This document shows, in pieces, positions 37,645 through 46,534 of a stretch of 64,000 nucleotides of DNA. The DNA is from Thermoflavimicrobium dichotomicum (lineage in GTDB: Bacteria > Bacillota > Bacilli > Thermoactinomycetales > Thermoactinomycetaceae): positions 1-64,000 of the forward strand of contig NZ_FORR01000018.1 in the NCBI RefSeq assembly GCF_900114055.1. Direction: 5' to 3'. Below the pieces are notes generated by a model that worked only from the letters and a program-made list of their open reading frames with translations, ran no database searches and was not told the origin of the DNA. Position 1 is the first letter of the stretch; each line of letters starts with the position of its first letter. Both the position numbers and the translations under genes were made by a program.

Positions 37645-40600
37645 CTAAGCGATCGCATCTAATTTTTTCAATATGTTCTCTAACGAAGCTCCCAAAAAAT
37701 AGTCTTCGATCAGTTCCCAAAATACCTCTGTCGATACTTCTTTTTGAAATAGATGCGTAAGCAGATCGACCGATGTCCGGTGTCGTTCATACACATTGGA
37801 CAGCACGATATTGTGATAGCCATCCGGATTATCCACGACTCTCTTCAACTGGTAAAACGAGTTAATCCGAATATAGATTTCCGGATTATCCCCTCCAATC
37901 ACCGAATAAACCAACAATCCCATGGCCTCGAGCAATCCAAACAGCAGAAATGACTTTTCTGTCTTCTGTCTGTCCTTTTTGGAGAGATAGATTTCATAAT
38001 GATCCAGCTGTCGTGTCGACCACCCTTTCTGGCGCAAAATCTTTTGTGTTTCAATTTCCAGCCATTCGGTAAAGGAGCTGAAATTGCTGTTTACCGTGAA
38101 TCTTTTCCGGTCTTCATCCATACGCAGAAAAGATCGATAAAAGTTCGCATACTTTTTGTTCAATCGTTCAAATGCCTCTGCACTGGTCAAAAACACGGTG
38201 GCGATATTTTCACAGTAATATTTATCCTTGTGCATCTGTTTTCCAAGTGAATGAGCCAACCGCTGTGTAAACTGTTCAATGGTAAAATACTTCCCACTTT
38301 GCGCAAATTTCCCCAAAACAATATTGAAGGCCCGCAGGATTGTCCCAAACTCTTTCAGAAAGGTTGACTCACGAGTGGACAGCGAGAAATCGATAAACAG
38401 GATCGGATGGATTTCATGGAGAAAATCAAATTCCAGGCAAGGATCTTTCGTATGGAAAAAATACTTGAATTGGGCAAAAGACATTGTTGGGTGATAATCC
38501 TGCCACAGTTCTTTCAGGTTACAAACGATGATCGATTTCCCTTTATAATCCGAAACCCGACTGAAATAGCGCCCATACTTCTGCATTAATTCCGTTTCTA
38601 CATCCGGTTCCACCTGAAAGTACTCTTTCGTAAACAAACTGCGTGGCCGGGCAATAATCGGCGAGTAATTGAGTTTCGCCTTGAAATCTTTCTCAATGAT
38701 CAGTAAAGCCGTTTTCAGTTTATTATCCACATCTTCTACCTGGTCCAGATTTCGACTACTTTCAAAGATGTAACGAAACTCATCAGAGCTTACTAACAGA
38801 TTGCGCTGCATTTGCCCTTTGGAATCCTGGGCCAAATTCAATATTTTGCGTACTACTTGGACCAGCTGTTGTTTGCGCAAAGTGGAAATGCCATGGAGCC
38901 GTTTTACGTGAACAAAGTCTTTCGACAGAAAATCAAAGTAAGCATACCCCTTGTCCAAATGTCTGGCCGCCCGCCCTATCTCTTGAACATAGTCACACAC
39001 ATTACCCGTCGGAGCAAAATGGTAAACATTGCGAATATCCGGAATATCGATTCCCATCCCAAATGCTTTGGTAGCCAGCATGATCAGCGACTCATTATTT
39101 TTAAAACGGAGATAATGTGTATTTTTCTTCTCTTTCGACAAACTTCCATAATAGTAACACAGATGGGAAACCAGCTCTTTAGATCCATATGAACGGGCGA
39201 AATTCAAAAACTCATGAATCAATCGAACCATCGGAAAGTAAACCAACGTTTTTTCACGTCGTTCTAGAAAACGGTTCAGACGAAATAGCAAGACTTTGTA
39301 CTTGATATCCAAATACTCCTTGAACTTCGTCTCAGACATTTCTTTTTGCTGGATCCGAATCTGGATATTTTCCCGTTTGATATAGCCAAAATAACTGATC
39401 GGATGAATCAGACCCAAACTGTCTCGCGTCTCGGCATACATGTCTTCAAGTCCGCCATAAATCGCTGTAGCCGTAAAAGTTGCAACCGGGAAGGGAAGTT
39501 CTTTTCTCAATTTCTGCAAATAGGCTCCCAAGTACCAGTAATCAGACCGAAACGCTTTTCCCCAGGTAGTGACAATATGCGCTTCATCGATCACAAAAAG
39601 CCCGATCTGCCGTTCTCCGATGAGATCGGAAATATCGGAACGACTGAGCAGTGTCTCTGGTGAAATGTAAAGAATGGAGATTTGACCTGCCTTGATTTTT
39701 TCGATAATCTCCTGCTTTTCCACTGGCGTGAGGTTTGAGTTGATTGTCGCCGATATATCAATGTTTTTGTTATGGAGCCCCTGTACCTGATCCGTCATCA
39801 GACCAATCAGCGGAGAAATGACAATCGTCATTAATCCATACTGCTGGGCCAGGTAGATGGCCGGAATCTGAAACATGATCGACTTTCCTGCTCCAGTGGG
39901 AGAAGTAACAAAAATATCCTGATAACTCTGCCCCTGATAAGCCCGTTCTGCTTGCTGGACCAAATCATCAATGATTTGGCCTTGTGATATTTCAATCGTT
40001 TCTTTCTTTTTATCCGTTTCATTGACATCACGATACATCTTGAGCTTGCGAAAAGAATCATATCCCCAATATTTTTTGAGAATCTCCAGATAGCGCTCTT
40101 CGGGCACAGGCTTGGCATCCAGTTTTTTGGTTGTGAGGACGATTTGCACTTGATCGCGATATAACGACTGAATCACCCGCAAGCGTTTCTTATACGCATG
40201 TGGAAAAAGCTCCAAGTCACCCGAATAGGTGATCACAATCTTTTTTTGGTGGAGCTGCCCACTAGTCAGTTTGACCAGGAAAGATAAAAATGGTTCTTCA
40301 TCTTCCGACAGCTCTAAAAAGCACTCCTGGTACACGCTTTGTTGATCGATTAGTACGTCCTCGCCTTCCATAATAAAAAAGTCGACAACGTTCTGTGGCA
40401 GTTCCGTATAAGAAATAAAAAGTTTCCCATCGATCGTCCGGATCTCCCCATAGTATTCCAAAACGTTATGGATTCCTTCTGGCATTTCTTCATCGCTCAG
40501 ATATTCATTGGTTTCAAGATATTGTCTCATCAGCTTATCATTTTCAATTTGATAGCAACATGGATACATTTTGTCAAAAAGGTTGTTACGCAAAAACAAC

Positions 40601-40911
40601 AGATCGAAATAAAGGGGTAATATGGTTTCTTTTCCCAAGGTGATATATTCTTCATAGGTTGCCCAATAGATGGATGGATCCGGGTTCCCAATCACCTGAA
40701 ATACTTCAGGGAGCAGGTTTGCCTTGGCTTGTGCCAATGCCTGGATACTTTGGTTGAGTGGTGCGGAAACCAGCTTTTTATATGGGAGTGTTGTCAAAAA
40801 TGTTTCGTCAAAGCCCTGGAAGATGATGAGGAGTTTCTCTTTGGTTTGTCGGGACCGAAATCGTTCCATATGTTCATGCAATTGGTTCAACATTCGATCT
40901 GTCATCATCAT
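37645..40911 (-). CDS. Large RecQ-like DEAH helicase of the defence island
   Basis: 1088 residues. An unrecognised N-terminal region of about 320 residues is followed by a superfamily II core: SPTGAGKS (337-344), ISPLIGLMTDQV, VIDEAHIVTTWG, TFTATAIYGG, FGMGIDIPDIRNVYHF and QEIGRAARHLDKG, closest to RecQ. About 400 C-terminal residues (from YAYFDFLSKDF) match nothing I know and lack an evident RQC zinc motif. The ATG follows GGGGTGATTCT. It is 22 bp downstream of the sigma factor gene and probably co-transcribed. Not a housekeeping RecQ because of its length and flanking domains. Confidence 0.8.
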   Translation of the reverse strand: MMMTDRMLNQLHEHMERFRSRQTKEKLLIIFQGFDETFLTTLPYKKLVSAPLNQSIQALAQAKANLLPEVFQVIGNPDPSIYWATYEEYITLGKETILPLYFDLLFLRNNLFDKMYPCCYQIENDKLMRQYLETNEYLSDEEMPEGIHNVLEYYGEIRTIDGKLFISYTELPQNVVDFFIMEGEDVLIDQQSVYQECFLELSEDEEPFLSFLVKLTSGQLHQKKIVITYSGDLELFPHAYKKRLRVIQSLYRDQVQIVLTTKKLDAKPVPEERYLEILKKYWGYDSFRKLKMYRDVNETDKKKETIEISQGQIIDDLVQQAERAYQGQSYQDIFVTSPTGAGKSIMFQIPAIYLAQQYGLMTIVISPLIGLMTDQVQGLHNKNIDISATINSNLTPVEKQEIIEKIKAGQISILYISPETLLSRSDISDLIGERQIGLFVIDEAHIVTTWGKAFRSDYWYLGAYLQKLRKELPFPVATFTATAIYGGLEDMYAETRDSLGLIHPISYFGYIKRENIQIRIQQKEMSETKFKEYLDIKYKVLLFRLNRFLERREKTLVYFPMVRLIHEFLNFARSYGSKELVSHLCYYYGSLSKEKKNTHYLRFKNNESLIMLATKAFGMGIDIPDIRNVYHFAPTGNVCDYVQEIGRAARHLDKGYAYFDFLSKDFVHVKRLHGISTLRKQQLVQVVRKILNLAQDSKGQMQRNLLVSSDEFRYIFESSRNLDQVEDVDNKLKTALLIIEKDFKAKLNYSPIIARPRSLFTKEYFQVEPDVETELMQKYGRYFSRVSDYKGKSIIVCNLKELWQDYHPTMSFAQFKYFFHTKDPCLEFDFLHEIHPILFIDFSLSTRESTFLKEFGTILRAFNIVLGKFAQSGKYFTIEQFTQRLAHSLGKQMHKDKYYCENIATVFLTSAEAFERLNKKYANFYRSFLRMDEDRKRFTVNSNFSSFTEWLEIETQKILRQKGWSTRQLDHYEIYLSKKDRQKTEKSFLLFGLLEAMGLLVYSVIGGDNPEIYIRINSFYQLKRVVDNPDGYHNIVLSNVYERHRTSVDLLTHLFQKEVSTEVFWELIEDYFLGASLENILKKLDAIA

Positions 40912-40933
40912 AGAATCACCCCATCTCGATGTC

Positions 40934-42052
40934 TTATGAAACCAAAATCTTTTTCTTGCGAGCCATTCTCTTTAACTTTTTTAATGCTTTTTGTTCAAGC
41001 TGACGAATACGTTCGCGTGTTAATTTCAATTTACATCCTATTTCTGCCAGTGTTTTCGCTTCTCCATCTATGAAGCCAAATCGCTGCAGAATGATTTCAC
41101 GGTCTCTAGGTGGTAGTTGATCAAGCAGTTGCATTATCTCTTCTTTTTCCAATTTCTTTTCTACAAAACGGGCTGGATCTAAAAATTCCTCACTCTTTTC
41201 GCTGAGTAATGTGAGATAACTGTTGTCAATCACATCCATTAATTGGAGATCACTATCTGTTTCGTCGCTTATAGGCGCATCCAGAGAATGTATGCGAAGA
41301 AAACGATGTTCTGCCAGCTTGGCCTCTTCATATTGATCAGCGGTAATTTGACATTCCCAACAAATCGCTTCTTTATCGATAGAGGAGCCCGTTAATAATT
41401 GGCGCTGTTCCAGTCTCTTTATCTTCAAAATGCGCTCATACAAATGAACGGGAATACGAACTGCCTGACCCTGATCCATAATGGCTCGTGTGATACTCTG
41501 TCTGATCCAGTAATAAGCATAGGTAGACAGTTGATAGGATTGATCCGGGTCAAATTTTTCAATCGCCTTGATTAACCCCACGACCCCCTCCGCCACCAGG
41601 TCATCAGCACTCAAGTCATGACAAAAGAAGCTTCCTGTTACGTACTTTCCAGCGAACTTTTTCACCAGTTGCATATTTTGAACCACCAGTTGTTCGAGAA
41701 CCTCCGGATTACGAGTGCGCTGATATTCTTCCAATAAATATTGATTCATGCGATAACTGAATGCCTCTCCAGATGGCTCCTGATTCTCCAATTGCACTTC
41801 AGGGAGTTCCGCTTCAATAAGATCATCGAGATCCTCCCATTCATCCGGCTCATCACCACTGCGAAATTCCTCTTCTTCTATTACTACACACCCTTTTTCT
41901 GCCAGATAAGAGCGAATGGTTTCATCATCAATCTCTATTTGAAAAATCTGCCGAAGCAACTCCCGTGCTTCCGTCAAACGGATCTCCTGATACCCGGAAA
42001 AAGCCTGATCCAGTTTTTTTATCCATTCTTTTCGTGATCGATGTACATTCAT
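40934..42052 (-). CDS. RpoD-like sigma-70 family factor of the defence island
   Basis: 372 residues resembling a primary sigma factor, not an ECF type. It has a region 1.1-like start (LLRQIFQIEIDDETIRSYL), an acidic linker, region 2 (LVAEGVVGLIKAIEKFD, STYAYYWIRQSITRAIMDQG), region 3 and region 4 (LPPRDREIILQRFGF and TRERIRQLEQKALKKLK). The recognition helix is almost that of SigA, so it should use TTGACA/TATAAT-like promoters. The ATG follows AAGAAGGTTGATCCC. Being upstream of the RecQ-like gene in one operon makes a dedicated role in this island likely. It is unlikely to be the housekeeping rpoD, which normally follows dnaG. Confidence 0.88.
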   Translation of the reverse strand: MNVHRSRKEWIKKLDQAFSGYQEIRLTEARELLRQIFQIEIDDETIRSYLAEKGCVVIEEEEFRSGDEPDEWEDLDDLIEAELPEVQLENQEPSGEAFSYRMNQYLLEEYQRTRNPEVLEQLVVQNMQLVKKFAGKYVTGSFFCHDLSADDLVAEGVVGLIKAIEKFDPDQSYQLSTYAYYWIRQSITRAIMDQGQAVRIPVHLYERILKIKRLEQRQLLTGSSIDKEAICWECQITADQYEEAKLAEHRFLRIHSLDAPISDETDSDLQLMDVIDNSYLTLLSEKSEEFLDPARFVEKKLEKEEIMQLLDQLPPRDREIILQRFGFIDGEAKTLAEIGCKLKLTRERIRQLEQKALKKLKRMARKKKILVS

Positions 42053-42156
42053 GGGATCAACCTTCTTTCAAGTTCTCGCTGTTCATCACGAAATCTCCCA
42101 ACACCATGACGAATCGAAATGCAATCATTTGTCTGAATAGATTATCTGTTATTCCG

Positions 42157-42214
42157 ATTATAACTTCTAACTTTTGATTATTCAATACGATTTTTTGGTA
42201 TTGTAATATCAAAT
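42157..42214 (-). promoter_or_regulatory. Promoter and shared upstream element of the sigma-helicase operon
   Basis: Minus strand: -10 TATAAT (42157-42162), 17-bp spacer, -35 TTGAAT (42180-42185), then the A6 tract and the near-palindrome ATATT-AC-AATAC (42198-42209). The block 42174-42214 is the partner of 37541-37581. The leader to the ATG at 42052 is about 100 bases. Confidence 0.75.
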
Positions 42215-42289
42215 TTTTGATGAGAAAAAATGGACAAGGTATACAGATAGACGCAAGCCCTTAACCGTGCCATTTTTCTTTTTATTAAA

Positions 42290-42317
42290 CAAAAAAAACA
42301 GGCCCACTTCCGGGCCA
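42290..42317 (-). terminator. Terminator of the yhbD-yhbE-yhbF-MFS block
   Basis: Minus strand: GGCCCGGAAGTGGGCC, stem GGCCC/GGGCC, followed by TGTTTTTTTT. It lies between the R element and the sigma operon promoter. Confidence 0.75.
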
Positions 42318-42324
42318 CAGCTTA

Positions 42325-42431
42325 TTGACAAAGTTTCCGTTATATGCCGGTTTTCCTTTTCCGTTTCACTCCCGTTGCTTAATTACGAGCAAGAAGTCGT
42401 TCAACTGGAAAAGGAAAACCGGGTTTGTCAA
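42325..42431 (+). repeat. Dispersed repeat R, copy 2
   Basis: Nearly identical over its whole 107 bp to copy 1 at 11556-11662, including the loop TTTCACTCCCGTTGCTTAA. Flanks differ, which fixes the element ends at TTGACAAA and TTTGTCAA. Confidence 0.92.
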
Positions 42432-42457
42432 CAGCCTCAGCCCACTGCTAGGCCATT

Positions 42458-43358
42458 TCATTGCGCTTTTGTTTTGTCGAGTTCGACAGCTTTTCTCGGT
42501 TCTGGTTTTATTTCCTGCATCCGCTCTTTTGTCATCAGGAATACGCATAGCAGGGATAGAACGGCTGGTATCAAGGTCCAGACGAACGTTTGCGCGATCG
42601 AGGATGACAACGCCTCGCTGATTTGATCCAAGATTTGCGGCGGAATGCCAGCTCGCGTTTCGGGCGAGAGCAGGGCATGCGGATCGTTCAGCAGAGAGTT
42701 CGTCGGCGGTTGGGCACCTGTGCCGTTTCCGGAAGCGCCGTGGAACGTCTCGGTCAATTTTTCCGTAAAAAGGTTCCGCTGAATAATACCGAATACCGTA
42801 ACGCCGATCGCCATGCCAAGCGAACGGAGGAACGCGATCGTCGATTGGGCCGTGCCGCGCCGCGATTTGTCGAAGTGGTGGATGGCAGCCATCCCCAATA
42901 CCGAGAACGAAGCTCCGATTCCAAGACCGACCACGATCATGAACATCGTAACCACGAAACGGGACGTATCCGTTGACAGCGTTGTCAGCATGAAAATGCC
43001 TGCTACGAAAATGAGACTGGAGATGATCATGACGTTTCGGTAGCTTGTTTTACTGGACAAAAAGCCTCCCAATTGGGCGGAAACTGTCGTTCCAAGCACC
43101 ATCGGAAGCAGCAGCAGCCCGGAATTCGTGGCCGAACCTCCCTGAACCCCTTGAATGAAAATCGGGATGTATACAGTAGCGACAATGAACGCCGCACCCG
43201 AGAAGATGCCAAAAACAGACAAACATATCAAGGCCGCCGAGATCAGCAACGATCGAACCCATGGCGGTCGCCACGATCGTATTGTCCATCGCCGCGATGA
43301 AGATGCCGATCAGGAGACCCGCGACCACGATACCCAGATTACTTTTTTTCTCCTTCAT
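42458..43358 (-). pseudogene. DHA2-type MFS drug exporter with a large internal deletion
   Basis: The first 45 codons (MKEKKSNLGIVVAGLLIGIF, MDNTIVATAMGSIVADLGG) are the start of an EmrB-type exporter. In another frame the sequence resumes at ISAALICLSVFGIFSGAAF, normally about 220 residues later, and runs to the end at 42458. So most of the N-terminal half is missing and the two parts are out of frame near 43215. It follows yhbF by 16 bp. The remaining C-terminal piece cannot transport alone. Confidence 0.8.
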
Positions 43359-43374
43359 TATTATCCATACTCCT

Positions 43375-44061
43375 TTAAACTCGCTTGCTTTCCAACACTT
43401 TTGCATTTTTGTCCTGATCGAAATGCTGCCTGTATTCGACCATGTCGATGATGCAGCCAGGGCCGATCGTGACATTCGTACCCCGAACGACTTTTGCCCG
43501 GGTATATTCCAGATGAATGTCGTCGCCTTCAATCGTCTCTACTGTCAAAACATCGATTCTGGGCAAGATCGACCGTATGAATTTACTGAACGGACTGACC
43601 GCTCCCGGCTTTTGAATCCGGATCGTTTCGCCGCCGATTTCTTTGGCCTCGCATGGCGCATACAGCTGAATGTCGATCGTTCCGGCATTCAGCAAACCGT
43701 TGATTCGAAAACCGCCCCTTGCGCAAAAAGACTCCGCTTCGCAATGGCTATTGACTTTCAGAAAGCCGTGAATTTCGATTTCTTCACCGGACACATATCC
43801 TCCGACGTTTGTTTTGCCATGAACTTTCAATTTACCCGACTCCAAATTGCCGGCAATGCGGGCATCCCCATGAATCTCCGCCATTTGCTCCACCTTTACG
43901 TCTCCCTGAATTTTCACTCTCCCATGGCAATGAAAATGGATACAGTCCAGATGGCCGTTTACTTTTCCGACACCGTTAAGGTTCACGGAATGGTACGTGC
44001 CACCCTGGCCTCCCATAATACCGGAAATGGTCAAATCGCGTCGCCTCTTTTGTTCCATCAT
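43375..44061 (-). CDS. yhbF: Bactofilin-type polymer-forming protein (YhbF-like)
   Basis: 228 residues built from short beta-helix repeats (VKVEQMAEIHGDARIAGNLE, GYVSGEEIEIHGFLKVN), starting with LTISGIMGGQGGTYHSVNLN. Bactofilins polymerise without nucleotide. In B. subtilis the paralogous pair YhbE/YhbF (BacE/BacF) is needed for flagellar assembly and motility. The ATG follows AAAGGAGAACG. Clear paralogue of the next gene upstream; both end with a segment DDI.(V/L)E.T.AKV(V/I)RG.NV.IGPGC.I. Confidence 0.88.
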   Translation of the reverse strand: MMEQKRRRDLTISGIMGGQGGTYHSVNLNGVGKVNGHLDCIHFHCHGRVKIQGDVKVEQMAEIHGDARIAGNLESGKLKVHGKTNVGGYVSGEEIEIHGFLKVNSHCEAESFCARGGFRINGLLNAGTIDIQLYAPCEAKEIGGETIRIQKPGAVSPFSKFIRSILPRIDVLTVETIEGDDIHLEYTRAKVVRGTNVTIGPGCIIDMVEYRQHFDQDKNAKVLESKRV

Positions 44062-44083
44062 CGTTCTCCTTTCCGCAGATTCG

Positions 44084-44824
44084 TTACACCTGTGTAAGTT
44101 TGCCTATATTCGAGCCGTCCGTTTTTTCAAAGCGGTTCGCATATTCGACGTGCCCGATCCTGCATCCCGGACCGATCACGACGTTCGCTCCGCGAATAAC
44201 TTTCGCCGAAGTATGTTCCACGTAAATGTCATCGCCTTCGATTGTGTCGACATGAAGAACACCTTCGAAAAAATCGGACGGAAGGTAAAACGTACCAAGC
44301 AGTCGTTTCAACACGGATCCGGTACCGCGGCGTACGTCAATTTTTTCCCCGCCAATTTCTTTTATCCGGCACTTGCTGTGAGTTTTCAGCTCCACCGAAC
44401 CGGCATTTAGCAGCCCGTCAATCGTAAATACCCCCTTCATATGGAGGATTTCAGCTTCGCAGTTTCCTTTGATCGCAAACATACCTTCCAAATTGACGTC
44501 TTCGCCGGCCAAACCGCCACGAATGCGGATTTCACCGTTGGATTTCATTTCTTTCGTTTTCACGTTGCCGTCAATATCCATGATTCCGGTGATTTTTGCT
44601 TCCCCGGTTTCCAAATGGCCTTTGAGGTACACCTCGCCGATGATATGGCAAGATGTGCTTTTCATATTGCCGGTAATTTCCGTCGTTCCGGAGCATCTAA
44701 AAGCGAGACAGTCGAGATCGCTGTCGATTTTCGCATCGCCTATGATTTTTACGTTCTTGAACACCCCTCCTGAAGAACTTCCATTGCCGGTAATGGTCAA
44801 ATCATAGCGGATGTCGCTTTGCAT
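44084..44824 (-). CDS. yhbE: Bactofilin-type polymer-forming protein (YhbE-like)
   Basis: 246 residues, same repeat architecture: DLTITGNGSSSGGVFKNVKI at the start, then G.(T/A)EI.G..K, KITGIMDIDGNVKTKEMKSN, and IEGDDIYVEHTSAKVIRGAN at the end. Partner of YhbF in one operon 22 bp apart; the two probably co-polymerise at the membrane. The ATG follows GGAGGATGCTTT. Confidence 0.88.
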   Translation of the reverse strand: MQSDIRYDLTITGNGSSSGGVFKNVKIIGDAKIDSDLDCLAFRCSGTTEITGNMKSTSCHIIGEVYLKGHLETGEAKITGIMDIDGNVKTKEMKSNGEIRIRGGLAGEDVNLEGMFAIKGNCEAEILHMKGVFTIDGLLNAGSVELKTHSKCRIKEIGGEKIDVRRGTGSVLKRLLGTFYLPSDFFEGVLHVDTIEGDDIYVEHTSAKVIRGANVVIGPGCRIGHVEYANRFEKTDGSNIGKLTQV

Positions 44825-44839
44825 AAAGCATCCTCCATT

Positions 44840-45490
44840 TCATTTCAATTTCAAATTCAACTCTTCAATACAGCGAGCCACATCGAGACGGACGACGATT
44901 TTGACTCCGTTATCGAAATGGATTTCGCTGGAACTCGAGACCAGCATGATCGAGGAGACGCCCATTTTGCGGGTGACGATCAAATCGCACTTTTTGCCTT
45001 CAAATTTCTTGTAATGCTCCTCGAACGTCTGCAACATCATTTTTCCTTCGTCCAGGCTCAATTCTCCGGTTTTCAGCAATGTTTCGAGCAAATAGACACA
45101 GAGAATCTGTTGATAAGGAAAGACGGTCCTGTCTCCCATCTGTTGTAGATAAAGGTTCAGCGTCATTTCTGAAACAATGTTACGTTTTATTAACTCTTCT
45201 TTCTGCAAAGCAATCTTCGGATTCGGGGACGGTACGGCAGACGATTCGTTCGAAGACAAAAACAGGTCGGCCAGTTCATCCAAAGAATAGTCATCCTTCA
45301 ATTCCTTGATTTTATTGATACGGTCCAGTATTTGCTGTTTGCGGAAAAACGTCTCCTGTCCGGTAAACGTCGATTTACGGATAAACCAATCTTCGGGAAT
45401 CAGTTTTTTGCGTTTCCACCGGTACAACTGCCCATACGAAATTCCGGTCAGCTCCAGCAGCTCTTTTTTGGAGATCAGTTCCTGTTCCAT
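44840..45490 (-). CDS. yhbD: YhbD-family protein (DUF4004)
   Basis: 216 residues. The N terminus (ISKKELLELTGISYGQLYRW) is a MerR-like winged-helix motif that may bind DNA or a partner; the rest is helical except for a C-terminal strand region. Always found beside the yhbE/yhbF bactofilin pair in Bacillus. The ATG follows AAGGAGGTATCAAAG. First gene of the block, so it may be its regulator. Confidence 0.85.
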   Translation of the reverse strand: MEQELISKKELLELTGISYGQLYRWKRKKLIPEDWFIRKSTFTGQETFFRKQQILDRINKIKELKDDYSLDELADLFLSSNESSAVPSPNPKIALQKEELIKRNIVSEMTLNLYLQQMGDRTVFPYQQILCVYLLETLLKTGELSLDEGKMMLQTFEEHYKKFEGKKCDLIVTRKMGVSSIMLVSSSSEIHFDNGVKIVVRLDVARCIEELNLKLK

Positions 45491-45745
45491 CTTTGATACC
45501 TCCTTGCGGATAATATAACATAACACTGTTACGTTGTAAAGGGAGAGAAAGTGTATAATCACGAAATTTCCGCCCCCAAGGTATCTTGTATGTATAGCCC
45601 TATTTTGAAAACGAAGCTGGAAAAGCCGAAATCACTGATGTAGCATTCAGAGGTATATCCGAAGCTGTTTTTCTGCGGCATTTGCAGTCGAACCAGCAAC
45701 CGGGGTCACCATACTCAAAAAAGAAAATCATGTGTTAAGAGCAAA

Positions 45746-45774
45746 CAAAACACCCAGTCTTGGACTAAGTGTTT
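45746..45774 (-). terminator. Terminator after the HD-domain gene
   Basis: Minus strand: AACACTTAGTC-CAA-GACTGGGTGTT followed by TTGTTT. The gap 45491-45783 otherwise shows no feature. Confidence 0.65.
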
Positions 45775-45783
45775 CATTAGCGT

Positions 45784-46437
45784 TTACAGGTTATCTCTTT
45801 TTTCATTCACTTTCATTGCAATCAACTTTTCCACTCGTTGAACGGTTTGCTGGAAATGAACCAGATTCTCGATCATGGATTGGCTTACTTCATGCTTCTC
45901 GCCATAACGCTGGATAATATCATCTATTCGTTCCTTAACCGAAATCTTCTTTCCCAAAGGCGAAGTATGCAAATCACAATATGTGATCAGATCGATGAAA
46001 AGCCGATCCGTTTCATCTAACCATTGTCCATTATAGGAATAGAGGGGAACAAGATCTGGTCTTGTCCTTTTCACACTCTGATAGGCTCCTGAATGAAAAA
46101 GCACGGCTGCCACCACCGGTTTGGGGAAATCTTGCTGATGTGCAAAAATCGCTCCATCTACCGGGTGGAAATGATGTACATTTAATTTCTCGCTGTAACC
46201 AATGTCATGCAAATACGCTGACTGAATGAATAAGGGCTTTAATCTTTCCTCCAGATTGAGCCGATTTACAAGCTGTTTCATTTGCTGAACAACGCCAAGA
46301 ATATGTTGGTACCGATTCGTACTTGGAGAGATGTATTCTGCCAAAACCTTTTCGTCAATCAGACTTTTCGCTTCTACATTTCTGATGTCCAGTAAACGAA
46401 CTGGATGAGCATCTAGCTCCTCATTCTTTTGATCCAT
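45784..46437 (-). CDS. HD-domain phosphohydrolase-like protein
   Basis: 217 residues with the HD motif AYLHDIGYS, an upstream His (RYQHILGVVQQMKQL), HHFHPVDGAIFAH and LITYCDLHTS with a further Asp, as in metal-dependent HD hydrolases acting on nucleotides or other phosphoesters. The substrate cannot be told. The ATG follows AAAGGAAAAAACA. It is divergent from the acetyltransferase gene, with about 100 bp between them. Confidence 0.82.
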   Translation of the reverse strand: MDQKNEELDAHPVRLLDIRNVEAKSLIDEKVLAEYISPSTNRYQHILGVVQQMKQLVNRLNLEERLKPLFIQSAYLHDIGYSEKLNVHHFHPVDGAIFAHQQDFPKPVVAAVLFHSGAYQSVKRTRPDLVPLYSYNGQWLDETDRLFIDLITYCDLHTSPLGKKISVKERIDDIIQRYGEKHEVSQSMIENLVHFQQTVQRVEKLIAMKVNEKRDNL

Positions 46438-46534
46438 TGTTTTTTCCTTTACATAGATTTTGCTATTAGATTTATATTATTATAAATATAAATTTAATTA
46501 AAACCCAACAGAAATCCTCTAAGAAGGTGAAAGC

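Noticed and set aside
27356-42052. Interpretation as BREX, DISARM or Druantia
   Set aside because: The hallmark genes (PglZ, BrxC, DrmA/B/C, DruE) are not seen; the recognisable core is a type I hsdMSR set with extra genes.
43261-44097. 278-codon plus-strand frame over yhbF
   Set aside because: Antisense to a clear bactofilin gene; a by-product of the higher GC content.
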